DNA of 64,000 nucleotides. Origin: a virus. Below the pieces are notes generated by a model. It was given only the letters and a program-made list of their open reading frames with translations. It was not told where the DNA came from and did not search any database. Positions 1 through 6,267 of the stretch are shown here, piece after piece. The translations under genes were made by a program, and so were the position numbers. Every line of letters begins with the position of its first letter. Position 1 is the stretch's first letter. The DNA lies in the IMG/VR virus record IMGVR_UViG_3300020193_000009, positions 1-64,000 of that record; one strand, 5' to 3'.

Positions 1-30
1 CAAAGGGAGACAAGGTGAAAAAGAGATAAT

Positions 31-80
31 GGGGCGCACACGCTTACCCTCCGAGCGTGTGCGCCCCACCCTTTTTTTGT
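31..80 (+). terminator. Terminator of a cassette cut by the left window edge
   Basis: A 13-bp stem (GGGGCGCACACGC with GCGTGTGCGCCCC) has an 11-nt loop and is followed by CTTTTTTT. It has the same loop sequence as the terminator at 2249. It shows that the cassette array continues to the left of the window; no end of a gene can be recognised in bases 1-30. Confidence 0.85.
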
Positions 81-86
81 CTTTTT

Positions 87-187
87 GCAGGGCGGGCGCT
101 AGGTGCGCATAGCAGCTTGCACGCCCTTTCTCACGATGTATGCCATTACAAGGTTTAGTATGGTTTCTTGGTGTAATGATACGCTGG
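87..187 (+). repeat. Cassette boundary element, copy 1 (hairpin + promoter-like block)
   Basis: The hairpin half has core GGTGC-GCATA-GCAGC, with one mismatch at the second pair, inside a GGGCG/CGCCC outer stem. It is followed by the conserved block AAGGTTTAGTATGGTTTCTT and a TANNNT -10-like hexamer TACGCT at 180-185. The ORF at 235 follows. Confidence 0.9.
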
Positions 188-234
188 TAGTGTCGTTGAG
201 ATTACAACCGAGACACTCACGACAGGAGACAATA

Positions 235-588
235 ATGAATACGCAGGTCATCATCAGGGCTATCCTTACTGCGATGAGCAGTCTGGACAGCAAGCACCCG
301 AATGTCGGCGTGTGGTTGCCAGAAGCGACCATTGCTCGCTTGGGTGAGCGAGATGAGAAGGCAGACAGGCAGATGCTCCAGCAATGGTTCAATCGCATTG
401 TCGCTGTTGCTGGCAATGTGAATGTCGGCTGGGTTCACACCGTTATGTTCGACAATGACGGGATGTGGAATGTGTCGGAGTGCTATCTGGCGTTGGCTGG
501 TCACACACCGACTGTGTTCATCGGCAAGCGTTACGGCGTTGGAACGCAAGTCATTCCAGGGCAACCGATGAGCGAATGGTTGTGGTAG
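235..588 (+). CDS. Cassette protein A, unknown function (family A/E)
   Basis: The product is a 117-residue soluble protein with no recognised domain. I chose ATG 235 because GACAGGAG lies just upstream; a longer in-frame ORF from 103 would run through the promoter block. It is a paralog of the cassette protein at 2452: both share HP..VWLP, QQWFNRI..VAG.VNV.WVH and a SECYL or CECYL segment. It sits alone between its own promoter element and terminator, so it should be made from a monocistronic mRNA. Codon use is more GC-rich than in the minus-strand genes. Confidence 0.8.
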   Translation: MNTQVIIRAILTAMSSLDSKHPNVGVWLPEATIARLGERDEKADRQMLQQWFNRIVAVAGNVNVGWVHTVMFDNDGMWNVSECYLALAGHTPTVFIGKRYGVGTQVIPGQPMSEWLW

Positions 589-596
589 GAAGTTTC

Positions 597-642
597 GGGC
601 GAGGGGCGCAAGCCCCTCGCCCACTTTCTTTTATCTTTTTTT
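597..642 (+). terminator. Terminator of cassette A
   Basis: An 11-bp stem GGGCGAGGGGC/GCCCCTCGCCC is closed by a GCAA tetraloop and followed by T-rich sequence (CTTTCTTTTATCTTTTTTTT). Confidence 0.9.
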
Positions 643-643
643 T

Positions 644-743
644 GCCGGGAGGGCGATCGGTGCGCATAGCACCTTGCACGCCCGCACACACGGTGTATGG
701 GTTTCTGGGTTTAGTAAGGTTTCTTGGCATACTGATACGCTGG
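644..743 (+). repeat. Cassette boundary element, copy 2
   Basis: Hairpin core GGTGC-GCATA-GCACC lies inside GGGCG/CGCCC. The promoter-like block GGGTTTAGTAAGGTTTCTTG is followed by a TACGCT -10-like hexamer at 736-741. Confidence 0.9.
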
Positions 744-790
744 TTGATGTCGGGGAAACACCAATAGACACCCCGACAAGGAGACAAGTA

Positions 791-1108
791 ATGAACACGG
801 AAACGAATGGGATAACGGTCGGCAATATGGCGACCATTCTCAGCGAGGTGATACTGGTAATGCTCGGCGGCATTCGCCTAGCGTTCCCAGTCGCAAGGCA
901 ATACGACATCGACAACCTCGGCTGGCTGGATAGTGGAATGCAGAATGCTGACGAGGCAATCAACTACTTCGTTCAGGTCGCAACCCACGAGTTCCGCAAC
1001 GAGGGCGAACCCAACAACTACGAGTTCGCACTTGATGCAATCAAGGAGGAAACGACCAAGTTGGTAAAGTGGTACAGCAACCTCAAACCCAACTACCAAT
1101 CACGATAG
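791..1108 (+). CDS. Cassette protein B, unknown function
   Basis: The product is a 105-residue protein, mostly helical by composition, not recognised. ATG 791 follows AAGGAGACAAGTA, a good ribosome-binding site; the longer ORF from 674 would start inside the boundary element. A hydrophobic patch (ILSEVILVMLGGIRLAF, about residues 16-32) could be a buried helix or a membrane segment. The leader contains GACACCCCGACAAGGAG, also seen in similar form before the ORF at 1901. Confidence 0.75.
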   Translation: MNTETNGITVGNMATILSEVILVMLGGIRLAFPVARQYDIDNLGWLDSGMQNADEAINYFVQVATHEFRNEGEPNNYEFALDAIKEETTKLVKWYSNLKPNYQSR

Positions 1109-1128
1109 CCCAGACAGACGGGCAAGAG

Positions 1129-1178
1129 ACGAGCGCACCGACAAGCGGTGCGCTCGTTTCTTTTTTGTCTTTTTTTTC
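1129..1178 (+). terminator. Terminator of cassette B
   Basis: A 12-bp stem ACGAGCGCACCG/CGGTGCGCTCGT with a 5-nt loop is followed by two runs of T. Confidence 0.9.
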
Positions 1179-1278
1179 GTGGGAGGGCATTAGGTGCGCA
1201 TAGCACCTTGCACGCCCACTCACACGGTAGATGTCGTTTCCGGGTTTAGTACGGTTTCTTGGTGTAATGATAGTGTGG
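1179..1278 (+). repeat. Cassette boundary element, copy 3
   Basis: Hairpin core GGTGC-GCATA-GCACC. The block GGGTTTAGTACGGTTTCTTG is followed by a TAGTGT -10-like hexamer at 1271-1276. Confidence 0.9.
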
Positions 1279-1390
1279 TAGGTGTAAGCGGGCAGTCGTG
1301 CGCCCGATACAATCGTCTGCTGGCAGACCAGCGACTCAAGCACGGCTAGTCTGCCACCCAACAACGGCAGTCGTTCGGATAATGACTGCC
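1279..1390 (+). promoter_or_regulatory. Long structured leader of cassette C
   Basis: This leader is longer than the others. It holds an 8-bp perfect inverted repeat TGGCAGAC (1321-1328) / GTCTGCCA (1349-1356). A second hairpin at 1366-1390 has 10 pairs (GGCAGTCGTT/AATGACTGCC, one G-T) and loop CGGAT, just before the ribosome-binding site. The CGGAT-loop hairpin recurs before the ORFs at 3496, 4038 and 4577. Confidence 0.6.
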
Positions 1391-1404
1391 AGAGAGGAAT
1401 GGCA

Positions 1405-1695
1405 ATGTCAGACTACTCAGCCAAGAGTCGGCACATCACTCAGCGTGGTTCACGAGAGCAGGAGTTCATCACCTTCCTGCTTGACCGAGCCTGCCCTGCG
1501 GAGGTGGAACTGGTCACGAACGAATGGCACGAGGACGGTACGGAAGTTGTTCGCAAGACCTTCCTTATCGACCTATGCTGCCAGCGTGTGGAGGTCACTG
1601 CCGAGCGCAACCCTGACAACACTTGGTCACTCATCAAGTGGAATGAATACGCCGTTCTCACCCGATACGAGGACGGGGTGGTAACAGCAGAATGA
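1405..1695 (+). CDS. Cassette protein C, unknown function
   Basis: The product is a 96-residue, probably beta-rich soluble protein, not recognised. Two ATGs are in frame, at 1399 and 1405. AGAGGA ends at 1398, which gives workable spacing only for 1405, so I prefer that start (sequence MSDYSAKSRH). The central part alternates charged and hydrophobic residues (TEVVRKTFLIDLCCQRVEVT). It is monocistronic and follows an unusually long structured leader. Confidence 0.75.
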   Translation: MSDYSAKSRHITQRGSREQEFITFLLDRACPAEVELVTNEWHEDGTEVVRKTFLIDLCCQRVEVTAERNPDNTWSLIKWNEYAVLTRYEDGVVTAE

Positions 1696-1700
1696 GATGT

Positions 1701-1750
1701 GGGAGTCGAGGCGAAAGCCTCGGCTCCCCTCTTTTTTTGTCTTTTTTTTC
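1701..1750 (+). terminator. Terminator of cassette C
   Basis: Stem GGGAGTCGAGGC/GCCTCGGCTCCC (one G-T pair) with a GAAA tetraloop, then CTCTTTTTTTG and a second T run. Confidence 0.9.
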
Positions 1751-1850
1751 GTGGGCGGGCGCTAGGTGCGCATAGCAACTTGCACGCCCACTCACACGAT
1801 AGAACGCATTACAAGGTTTAGTACGGTTTCTTGGCATAAAGGTAGCGTGG
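1751..1850 (+). repeat. Cassette boundary element, copy 4
   Basis: Hairpin core GGTGC-GCATA-GCAAC (one mismatch) lies within GGGCG/CGCCC. The promoter block is followed by a TAGCGT -10-like hexamer at 1843-1848. Confidence 0.9.
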
Positions 1851-1900
1851 TGGTGTCGGGAGCAACACCAATAGACACTCCCGATAAGGAGCAATACGCA

Positions 1901-2233
1901 ATGACCATATTCACACTACTCGTGGTGTTGGTTGCCACGACTGCGAGCGCACTCACAATGACGCTCGCATACACAATGACCAAGCGACTAGTTGCGTCGG
2001 AAACGAAACAACTACGCAGGCAACTCCACCAAGCCCAACTGAAACTCCGATACCGAACGGAGCGCCACCAGCGGGATTTGGAGAGCGCTCTAACTATCGC
2101 ACGACACGCAATAAGGGCAAGGGATTATTTCAAGACTTTCGCCCCGTCATCCGCAATGGGTACATTTGACCAAGATGGCAAATACATCCCCAGTGCGGTG
2201 GCTGCGATGAAACGGCGTGAGAACAACCTGTAA
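1901..2233 (+). CDS. Cassette protein D, membrane-anchored coiled-coil protein
   Basis: The product is a 110-residue protein. Residues about 3-25 (FTLLVVLVATTASALTMTLAY) form one hydrophobic segment, either a membrane anchor or a signal-like helix. They are followed by a basic, heptad-like helix (about 33-70, rich in Q, R, L) and a polar C-terminus. The family is not recognised. ATG 1901 follows AAGGAG with suitable spacing. It could be an envelope-associated phage protein acting on the host, but this is inference from topology alone. Confidence 0.75.
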   Translation: MTIFTLLVVLVATTASALTMTLAYTMTKRLVASETKQLRRQLHQAQLKLRYRTERHQRDLESALTIARHAIRARDYFKTFAPSSAMGTFDQDGKYIPSAVAAMKRRENNL

Positions 2234-2248
2234 TACCGAAGCCGAGAT

Positions 2249-2302
2249 GCCCCACGCGCTTACCCTCCGAGCGCGTGGGGCGTTTCTCTTTGTCTTTTTT
2301 TT
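2249..2302 (+). terminator. Terminator of cassette D
   Basis: An 11-bp stem GCCCCACGCGC/GCGCGTGGGGC with loop TTACCCTCCGA (identical to the loop at 31-67) is followed by GTTTCTCTTTGTCTTTTTTT. Confidence 0.9.
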
Positions 2303-2403
2303 GCCGGGAGGGCATTAGGTGCGCATAGCACCTTGCACGCCCGCACACACGGTGTATGCCATTACAAGGTTTAGTACGGTTTCTTGATGTAATGATAGTG
2401 TGT
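2303..2403 (+). repeat. Cassette boundary element, copy 5
   Basis: Hairpin core GGTGC-GCATA-GCACC, the conserved promoter block, and a TAGTGT -10-like hexamer at 2396-2401. Confidence 0.9.
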
Positions 2404-2451
2404 TGGGTGTTGAGGAGATTACAACCTAGACACTCCCAACAGGAGAAAGTA

Positions 2452-2754
2452 ATGGAAACGTTCACCCAAGCGATTACGCAGGCAATGGCAAGCCTGTCTC
2501 CTAGCCACCCAGAAACTGCGGTGTGGTTGCCAATGGCAACCTACACCCAGCGGGGCGAAGGGCTGGATGCGCAGATGTGGTACGACCACTACCAGCAGTG
2601 GTTCAACCGCATTGCGTTCGTCGCAGGGCAGGTCAATGTTCACTGGGTTCACTCGGTGCGTATTGATGAGAACGGCATCTCGCAAGTCTGCGAGTGCTAT
2701 CTCAGCCCGACAGGCTCGGTAGAGCCGATAAGGGTTATCGGCGTTCGTGGTTAG
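2452..2754 (+). CDS. Cassette protein E, unknown function (family A/E)
   Basis: The product is a 100-residue protein, clearly paralogous to the one at 235 along most of its length; the C-terminal tail differs and is shorter. ATG 2452 follows AGGAGAAAGTA. The leader (GAGATTACAACC..AGACACTC) is also nearly the same as that of the ORF at 235, so gene and leader were probably duplicated together. Function unknown. Three other cassettes lie between the two copies. Confidence 0.8.
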   Translation: METFTQAITQAMASLSPSHPETAVWLPMATYTQRGEGLDAQMWYDHYQQWFNRIAFVAGQVNVHWVHSVRIDENGISQVCECYLSPTGSVEPIRVIGVRG

Positions 2755-2807
2755 AACGCCATAACTGCGCCAAGGTTATTAGGCACGGAGTGCCACTTGA
2801 CGCAGGA

Positions 2808-2857
2808 GTTGGGGCGGGTGCGAAAGCACCCGCCCCAACTTTCTTTATCTTTTTTTC
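2808..2857 (+). terminator. Terminator of cassette E
   Basis: A 14-bp stem GTTGGGGCGGGTGC/GCACCCGCCCCAAC with a GAAA tetraloop, then TTTCTTTATCTTTTTTT. The stop at 2754 is about 50 nt upstream, a longer 3' gap than in neighbouring cassettes. Confidence 0.9.
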
Positions 2858-2957
2858 GTGGGCGGGCGATCAGTGCGCATAGCACCTTGCACGCCCACTC
2901 ACACGGTAGATACGATTACAAGGTTTAGTACGGTTTCTTGATGTAAAGGTAGTGTGG
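2858..2957 (+). repeat. Cassette boundary element, copy 6
   Basis: Hairpin core (A)GTGC-GCATA-GCAC(C), the promoter block, and a TAGTGT -10-like hexamer at 2950-2955. Confidence 0.9.
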
Positions 2958-3006
2958 TGGGTATCACCAACGCCTGAACAAGAAGTAGGGCAAGGGGGTA
3001 TCTGTA

Positions 3007-3297
3007 ATGGTAAAATTCAAACGGCGTTATGTAAGTCCGAAAGTTAGGGCTCGCTTCTATCTGAATGCTCGGGAGCGCACCAAAATGCTTGAGGACAATC
3101 GGGGAAACGCATTTATGTGTCGGTTGATATTCCTAGCGTCTATCAATCGGGGTGCTCTGGAGAACTTCCTTCAGAAAGTGCGTGATGAAACTCCTTTCAC
3201 CCCCGAAGTTATTAGACCAAGCGAGCGTGCTCTGACCAAGGGGCGTTCGCCCAAGCGTCAAGGTACAAGCAAGAAGTTTCCGAGACTTGGAGACTAA
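3007..3297 (+). CDS. Cassette protein F, basic protein of unknown function
   Basis: The product is a 96-residue, strongly basic protein with K/R-rich N- and C-termini (MVKFKRRYVSPKVRAR; GRSPKRQGTSKKFPR) around a short helical centre. The charge suggests nucleic-acid binding, but no fold is recognised. ATG 3007 follows CAAGGGGGTATCTGTA. It is monocistronic. Confidence 0.75.
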   Translation: MVKFKRRYVSPKVRARFYLNARERTKMLEDNRGNAFMCRLIFLASINRGALENFLQKVRDETPFTPEVIRPSERALTKGRSPKRQGTSKKFPRLGD

Positions 3298-3303
3298 GAA
3301 AGT

Positions 3304-3340
3304 GGGCGAGACGCGCAAGCGTCTCGCCCCTTTTTCTTGT
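3304..3340 (+). terminator. Terminator of cassette F
   Basis: An 11-bp stem GGGCGAGACGC/GCGTCTCGCCC, GCAA tetraloop, then CTTTTTCTTGT. It starts 6 nt after the stop codon. Confidence 0.9.
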
Positions 3341-3344
3341 CCCG

Positions 3345-3446
3345 GGGCGGGTGGGCGATCGGTGCGCATAGCACCTTGCACGCCCGTTCACACGATAGAC
3401 ACGATTACAAGGTTTAGTACGGTTTCTTGATGTAATGATAGTGTGG
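3345..3446 (+). repeat. Cassette boundary element, copy 7
   Basis: A clean example. Outer stem GGGCG (3353-3357) / CGCCC (3381-3385); an asymmetric internal loop ATC/TTGCA; inner stem GGTGC/GCACC; loop GCATA. The promoter block is followed by TAGTGT at 3439-3444. Confidence 0.9.
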
Positions 3447-3460
3447 GTCTTACCAACAGC

Positions 3461-3479
3461 AGTCGTTCAGATAACGACT
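3461..3479 (+). promoter_or_regulatory. Leader hairpin with CAGAT loop
   Basis: A 7-bp stem AGTCGTT/AACGACT closes loop CAGAT, about 17 nt before the start codon at 3496. It matches the leader hairpins at 1366, 4004 and 4542; the stem at 4004 has compensating changes. Confidence 0.6.
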
Positions 3480-3495
3480 ACGGAAATGAGATGAA

Positions 3496-3834
3496 ATGAC
3501 CACAGACAAAATACTCCATACAGTTGAACTTCCACTCAACCCAGACAACCACTATGGAACGGCAAGCACAGCGCTTGACTTGTTTCATCGGGTGAGTATT
3601 GCCCACATAATGGGTGAAGCGTCTGGCGAACTGATTCAGGTATGGCTAGGTACACCGACTAATGCCAAACTGTTCACGCTCGTAGGTACTGCCAAGAAAG
3701 ACGGAAAGATAGTCTTTGTTGGTGAGTGTGCTGACCCCGATTTCCCAAAGGAGGTTGACGGTATTCGCGTCAATAATCTCTTTGCGTTTGAGGCAACACC
3801 GAACACTCGGATAAATGTAAAGACACAGCAATAA
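3496..3834 (+). CDS. Cassette protein G, unknown function
   Basis: The product is a 112-residue soluble protein of mixed alpha/beta composition, not recognised. The region around residues 49-75 (LIQVWLGTPTNAKLFTLVGT.. KIVFVGECADPDFP) looks like consecutive beta strands. The start at 3496 has only a weak ribosome-binding site (GAGATGAA), shared with the cassettes at 4038 and 4577. All three carry the small leader hairpin instead of an AGGAG-type leader. Confidence 0.75.
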   Translation: MTTDKILHTVELPLNPDNHYGTASTALDLFHRVSIAHIMGEASGELIQVWLGTPTNAKLFTLVGTAKKDGKIVFVGECADPDFPKEVDGIRVNNLFAFEATPNTRINVKTQQ

Positions 3835-3840
3835 GAAAGT

Positions 3841-3887
3841 GGGCGAGAGGCGCAAGCCTCTCGCCCCTTTTCTTTGTCTTTTTTTTT
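3841..3887 (+). terminator. Terminator of cassette G
   Basis: An 11-bp stem GGGCGAGAGGC/GCCTCTCGCCC, GCAA tetraloop, then CTTTTCTTTGTCTTTTTTTT. Confidence 0.9.
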
Positions 3888-3988
3888 GCAGGGTGGGCGA
3901 TCGGTGCGCATAGCAGCTTGCACACCCTTTCACACGATACACGGTGTTTCTAGGTTTAGTACGGTTTCTTGGCATAAAGATAGTGTGC
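3888..3988 (+). repeat. Cassette boundary element, copy 8
   Basis: Hairpin core GGTGC-GCATA-GCAGC. The outer 3' arm reads CACCC here and can pair with GGGTG just upstream, an alternative outer stem. A TAGTGT -10-like hexamer lies at 3981-3986. Confidence 0.88.
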
Positions 3989-4000
3989 TTACCAACAACA

Positions 4001-4023
4001 GCAACCGTTCGGATAACGGTAGC
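4001..4023 (+). promoter_or_regulatory. Leader hairpin with CGGAT loop
   Basis: Stem ACCGTT/AACGGT (4004-4009 / 4015-4020) closes loop CGGAT and can be extended by GC/GC. Compared with GTCGTT/AACGAC at 4542, both arms have changed together, so the pairing is kept. Confidence 0.6.
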
Positions 4024-4037
4024 AGAAACGAGATGAA

Positions 4038-4376
4038 ATGAAACACAACAACAACAACAACTTGTATTGGACATTCGGTAGGCTGGGGGAAATCGTTGCG
4101 ACGAATACCGCAGTCACGCTCAACACAGAACATTTCACCCAGCAGGAATGGGGGTGGATAAACGAAGCAACGGATGGTTGGCGGCAGGATGTCGCTATCG
4201 CCTGTTTCGTTCGTTCGTGGTATCGCTTCAATCGACAGATGAGCGAGAACGGACTTCCATGCAAGTGGTGCTCGTTCGTTGAGGATGAGACAACTGAACA
4301 CGGATGGGTGTGGCTGACCTGCAACGACCCAGCACAGTCAATCACGTCAGAGGGTTGCGATTGGGGAAACTGCTAA
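4038..4376 (+). CDS. Cassette protein H, unknown function, Cys/Trp-rich
   Basis: The product is a 112-residue protein rich in Trp and Cys. It begins with a poly-Asn run (MKHNNNNN, encoded by an AAC repeat). C-terminal half: PCKWCSFVEDETTEHGWVWLTCNDP..CDWGNC. The pairs CKWC and CDWGNC, with a His between, could bind a metal, but spacing fits no family I know. It is monocistronic with a CGGAT-loop leader. Confidence 0.75.
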   Translation: MKHNNNNNLYWTFGRLGEIVATNTAVTLNTEHFTQQEWGWINEATDGWRQDVAIACFVRSWYRFNRQMSENGLPCKWCSFVEDETTEHGWVWLTCNDPAQSITSEGCDWGNC

Positions 4377-4382
4377 GAAATC

Positions 4383-4422
4383 GGGCGAGAGGCGCAAGCC
4401 TCTCGCCCACTTTCTTTGTCTT
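4383..4422 (+). terminator. Terminator of cassette H
   Basis: An 11-bp stem GGGCGAGAGGC/GCCTCTCGCCC, GCAA loop (same stem as at 3841), then CTTTCTTTGTCTT. Confidence 0.88.
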
Positions 4423-4525
4423 GCGGCGGGTGGGCATTAGGTGCGCATAGCAACTTGCACGCCCGCACACACGATAGACACGATTACAAGGTTTAGTACG
4501 GTTTCTTGGCATAAAGATAGTCTGG
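4423..4525 (+). repeat. Cassette boundary element, copy 9
   Basis: Hairpin core GGTGC-GCATA-GCAAC, the promoter block, and a TAGTCT -10-like hexamer at 4518-4523. Confidence 0.9.
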
Positions 4526-4541
4526 TGGGTATCTACAAGCA

Positions 4542-4558
4542 GTCGTTCGGATAACGAC
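4542..4558 (+). promoter_or_regulatory. Leader hairpin with CGGAT loop
   Basis: Stem GTCGTT/AACGAC closes loop CGGAT, about 18 nt before the start codon at 4577. Confidence 0.6.
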
Positions 4559-4576
4559 AGCAGAAAAGAGAATGAG

Positions 4577-4885
4577 ATGAAAGAGTACGAAGCAGCAAAG
4601 TCATTTGACCCGATGTTCATCATCACCGTTCAGGGGCTGGTGCGTTCAGCACTTGTCTCGCTCAAGCGTTCACGCAAGGCAGGTGGAGTGCCTATCGTGA
4701 CGTGGCGAGAGACCGTTGGTAATCCCAACATTGAGTTGATGAAAGCAATGCTCACCTACGCAACTCGTGTTGTGGCTGAGGAACTCAACCGTGATGTTGA
4801 GACCTACTTCATCCAAGAAGTCGTGGACAACGCACGACGCTTGGAAATCACGGCAATGGTTCAGCGAACGGAGTGGGACGGATGA
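4577..4885 (+). CDS. Cassette protein I, unknown function
   Basis: The product is a 102-residue helical protein, not recognised. Hydrophobic and charged residues alternate as in a helical bundle (IELMKAMLTYATRVVAEELNRDVETYFIQEVVDNARRLEI). The leader carries the CGGAT hairpin and a weak GAGATGA-like site. It is monocistronic. Confidence 0.75.
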   Translation: MKEYEAAKSFDPMFIITVQGLVRSALVSLKRSRKAGGVPIVTWRETVGNPNIELMKAMLTYATRVVAEELNRDVETYFIQEVVDNARRLEITAMVQRTEWDG

Positions 4886-4892
4886 AAGATTC

Positions 4893-4939
4893 GGGGTGGG
4901 GGCGCAAGCCTCCACCCCACTTCTTTTTTTATCTTTTTT
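4893..4939 (+). terminator. Terminator of cassette I
   Basis: Stem GGGGTGGGGGC/GCCTCCACCCC (one G-T pair), GCAA tetraloop, then ACTTCTTTTTTTATCTTTTTT. Confidence 0.9.
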
Positions 4940-5040
4940 GCCGGGTGGGCGGTAGGTGCGCATAGCACCTTGCACGCCCGTTCACACGATGAAGCCATAA
5001 TGAAGGTTTAGTACGGTTTCTAGGCATAGTGTTAGCGTGG
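4940..5040 (+). repeat. Cassette boundary element, copy 10
   Basis: Hairpin core GGTGC-GCATA-GCACC within GGGCG/CGCCC. The downstream block is slightly diverged (CGGTTTCTAGGCATAGTGT), with TAGCGT at 5033-5038. Confidence 0.9.
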
Positions 5041-5090
5041 GGAGTGCCGATGAGATAACAAACCTAGACACTCACGGCAAGGAAAGAACA

Positions 5091-5396
5091 ATGGCAAAGG
5101 TAAACCTGAAGGACATACAAGCAAGGCTCGTGAAGCGTGGGCGTGAAGCCTACGAGAACGAGAGCCTGAGCGCAGAACTGCTTGCGCTCACGCACGACAC
5201 GACTGACGCTTTCATCTTTGATGAAGCGACTTTCGCTGGCGAAGCGAAGGCAGACAACCCCGACTATGTGAACCACAAGAACTTGTGGCGCAACCGTGTC
5301 GGTTCCATTGCTGAGCGCAACGGAATCCCAAAGGATTCGCTGAGCGTTCAATGGACTGTTGATGGCGAGATGGTAGTCTCGTACAAACAGTCGTAG
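5091..5396 (+). CDS. Cassette protein J, unknown function (family J/K/L)
   Basis: The product is a 101-residue protein and the first of three consecutive paralogs. Shared features are the N-terminal VNLKDIQ.RLVKRGR(E/D)A, a central DAF(I/L)(F/Y)EA, then HKN..RNRV and a C-terminal VQWT..GE.VVS strand. ATG 5091 follows AAGGAAAGAACA. The longer ORF from 5037 would begin inside the promoter element. No known domain is recognised; the fold looks alpha plus beta and soluble. Confidence 0.82.
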   Translation: MAKVNLKDIQARLVKRGREAYENESLSAELLALTHDTTDAFIFDEATFAGEAKADNPDYVNHKNLWRNRVGSIAERNGIPKDSLSVQWTVDGEMVVSYKQS

Positions 5397-5412
5397 GCAT
5401 ACGCAAGGAAGG

Positions 5413-5443
5413 CGCCCGACCCGAAAGGGTCGGGCGTTTCTTT
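5413..5443 (+). terminator. Terminator of cassette J
   Basis: A 10-bp stem CGCCCGACCC/GGGTCGGGCG, GAAA tetraloop, then TTTCTTT. Confidence 0.88.
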
Positions 5444-5444
5444 G

Positions 5445-5484
5445 GCTGGGGTTCAAGGTGCTACTCGCACCATTGAACCCCAGC
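5445..5484 (+). repeat. Inverted copy of the boundary hairpin, copy 1
   Basis: A 12-bp arm GCTGGGGTTCAA pairs with TTGAACCCCAGC, inner stem GGTGC/GCACC, loop TACTC and one bulged A. Read on the minus strand, the core (GGTGCGAGTAGCACCTTG) matches the boundary hairpins that precede the cassettes. It is therefore an inverted copy placed behind the terminator. Confidence 0.85.
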
Positions 5485-5530
5485 TGGCTCCGGGGTGCTC
5501 TCTAGATCTCTTTAATACATATTCTCAGCT

Positions 5531-5633
5531 TGTGCGGGCGGGCGCTGATGCGTATAGCATCTAGAACGCCCGCCCCATAGGAATAGGTGTTTCACAAGGT
5601 TTAGCACGGTTTCTAGGCATAGTGATAGCGTGG
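5531..5633 (+). repeat. Cassette boundary element, copy 11 (variant)
   Basis: A 9-bp outer stem GGGCGGGCG/CGCCCGCCC (5536-5544 / 5567-5575), inner stem GATGC/GCATC, loop GTATA. Both arms of the inner stem changed relative to GGTGC/GCACC, keeping the pair. TAGCGT lies at 5626-5631. Confidence 0.88.
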
Positions 5634-5682
5634 AGGGTGCGGGGAGCAATACCAACCAAACAACCCGCAAGGAGAAACAACT

Positions 5683-5985
5683 ATGAAAGTAAACCTGAAA
5701 GAAATCCAATCCCGCCTCGTCAAGCGAGGGCGTGAGGCATACGAGAACGCAAATCTCGTAGCCGAACTCCAAGCGCTGGACGCTGGCGACCCAACGGATG
5801 CTTTCCTCTTCGAGGAAGCGACCTACGAGGGTGAGTGCTCGTCAACGAACGAGGACTACACGAACCACAAGAACCTGTGGCGCAACCGTGTGTCGTCGCT
5901 CGCTGGTCGCTACCTCGGGGACGAGGTGGAAATCTCCGTCCAGTGGACGGATAAGGGCGAAATGATAGTCTCGTTCCGCCAGTAA
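5683..5985 (+). CDS. Cassette protein K, unknown function (family J/K/L)
   Basis: The product is a 100-residue paralog of the proteins at 5091 and 6268, closest to 5091. ATG 5683 follows AAGGAGAAACAACT. Same layout: VNLKEIQSRLVKRGREAYEN, DAFLFEEA, NHKNLWRNRV, VQWTDKGEMIVSF. It has its own promoter element and terminator. Function unknown. Confidence 0.82.
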   Translation: MKVNLKEIQSRLVKRGREAYENANLVAELQALDAGDPTDAFLFEEATYEGECSSTNEDYTNHKNLWRNRVSSLAGRYLGDEVEISVQWTDKGEMIVSFRQ

Positions 5986-6000
5986 TACCGCAATAAGGAG

Positions 6001-6031
6001 CGCCCCGCCGAGCAATCGGCGGGGCGTTTCT
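6001..6031 (+). terminator. Terminator of cassette K
   Basis: An 11-bp stem CGCCCCGCCGA/TCGGCGGGGCG with a GCAA tetraloop, then TTTCT. The T-tract is short; the inverted hairpin at 6036 follows at once. Confidence 0.8.
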
Positions 6032-6035
6032 CGGC

Positions 6036-6071
6036 GGTCGTTCAAGGTGCTATTCGCACCATTGAACGACC
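6036..6071 (+). repeat. Inverted copy of the boundary hairpin, copy 2
   Basis: Arms GGTCGTTCAA/TTGAACGACC, inner stem GGTGC/GCACC, loop TATTC, bulged A. The outer arm differs from the copies at 5445 and 6607 with matching changes on both sides. Confidence 0.85.
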
Positions 6072-6120
6072 GGCTGTGAGAATGCCTATCTCACTTACTT
6101 TTAATATGCATTTCTATTTA

Positions 6121-6222
6121 TGGCGGGGGTTCGATGGAGCGTATAGCTCCTTGAACACCCGCTCTCTAGGCAAGCGCATAAATAGGCGTTTAGTATGTTC
6201 TCAATACACAAAGATACGCTGG
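6121..6222 (+). repeat. Cassette boundary element, copy 12 (variant)
   Basis: Stem GCGGG/CCCGC, then GTTC/GAAC, then inner stem GGAGC/GCTCC with loop GTATA. This is a second set of paired changes relative to GGTGC/GCACC. The promoter block is the most diverged (GGCGTTTAGTATGTTCTCAA); the -10-like hexamer is TACGCT at 6215-6220. Confidence 0.85.
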
Positions 6223-6267
6223 ATGTTGTGAACGGGATACCAAACACAAAGAAAGGCAGGTAGCACT

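Noticed and set aside
217-624. Minus-strand ORFs running through the array (also at 551, 1083, 1658, 3133, 4342)
   Set aside because: They are antisense to the cassette genes and cross the repeats and terminators; their similar sequences (for example GAMRTDRPPGKK) come from translating the repeat element backwards.
87-6222. Possible CRISPR array
   Set aside because: Repeats are ~100 bp, spaced by several hundred bases, and the intervals are genes with terminators; no short uniform spacers and no cas genes.
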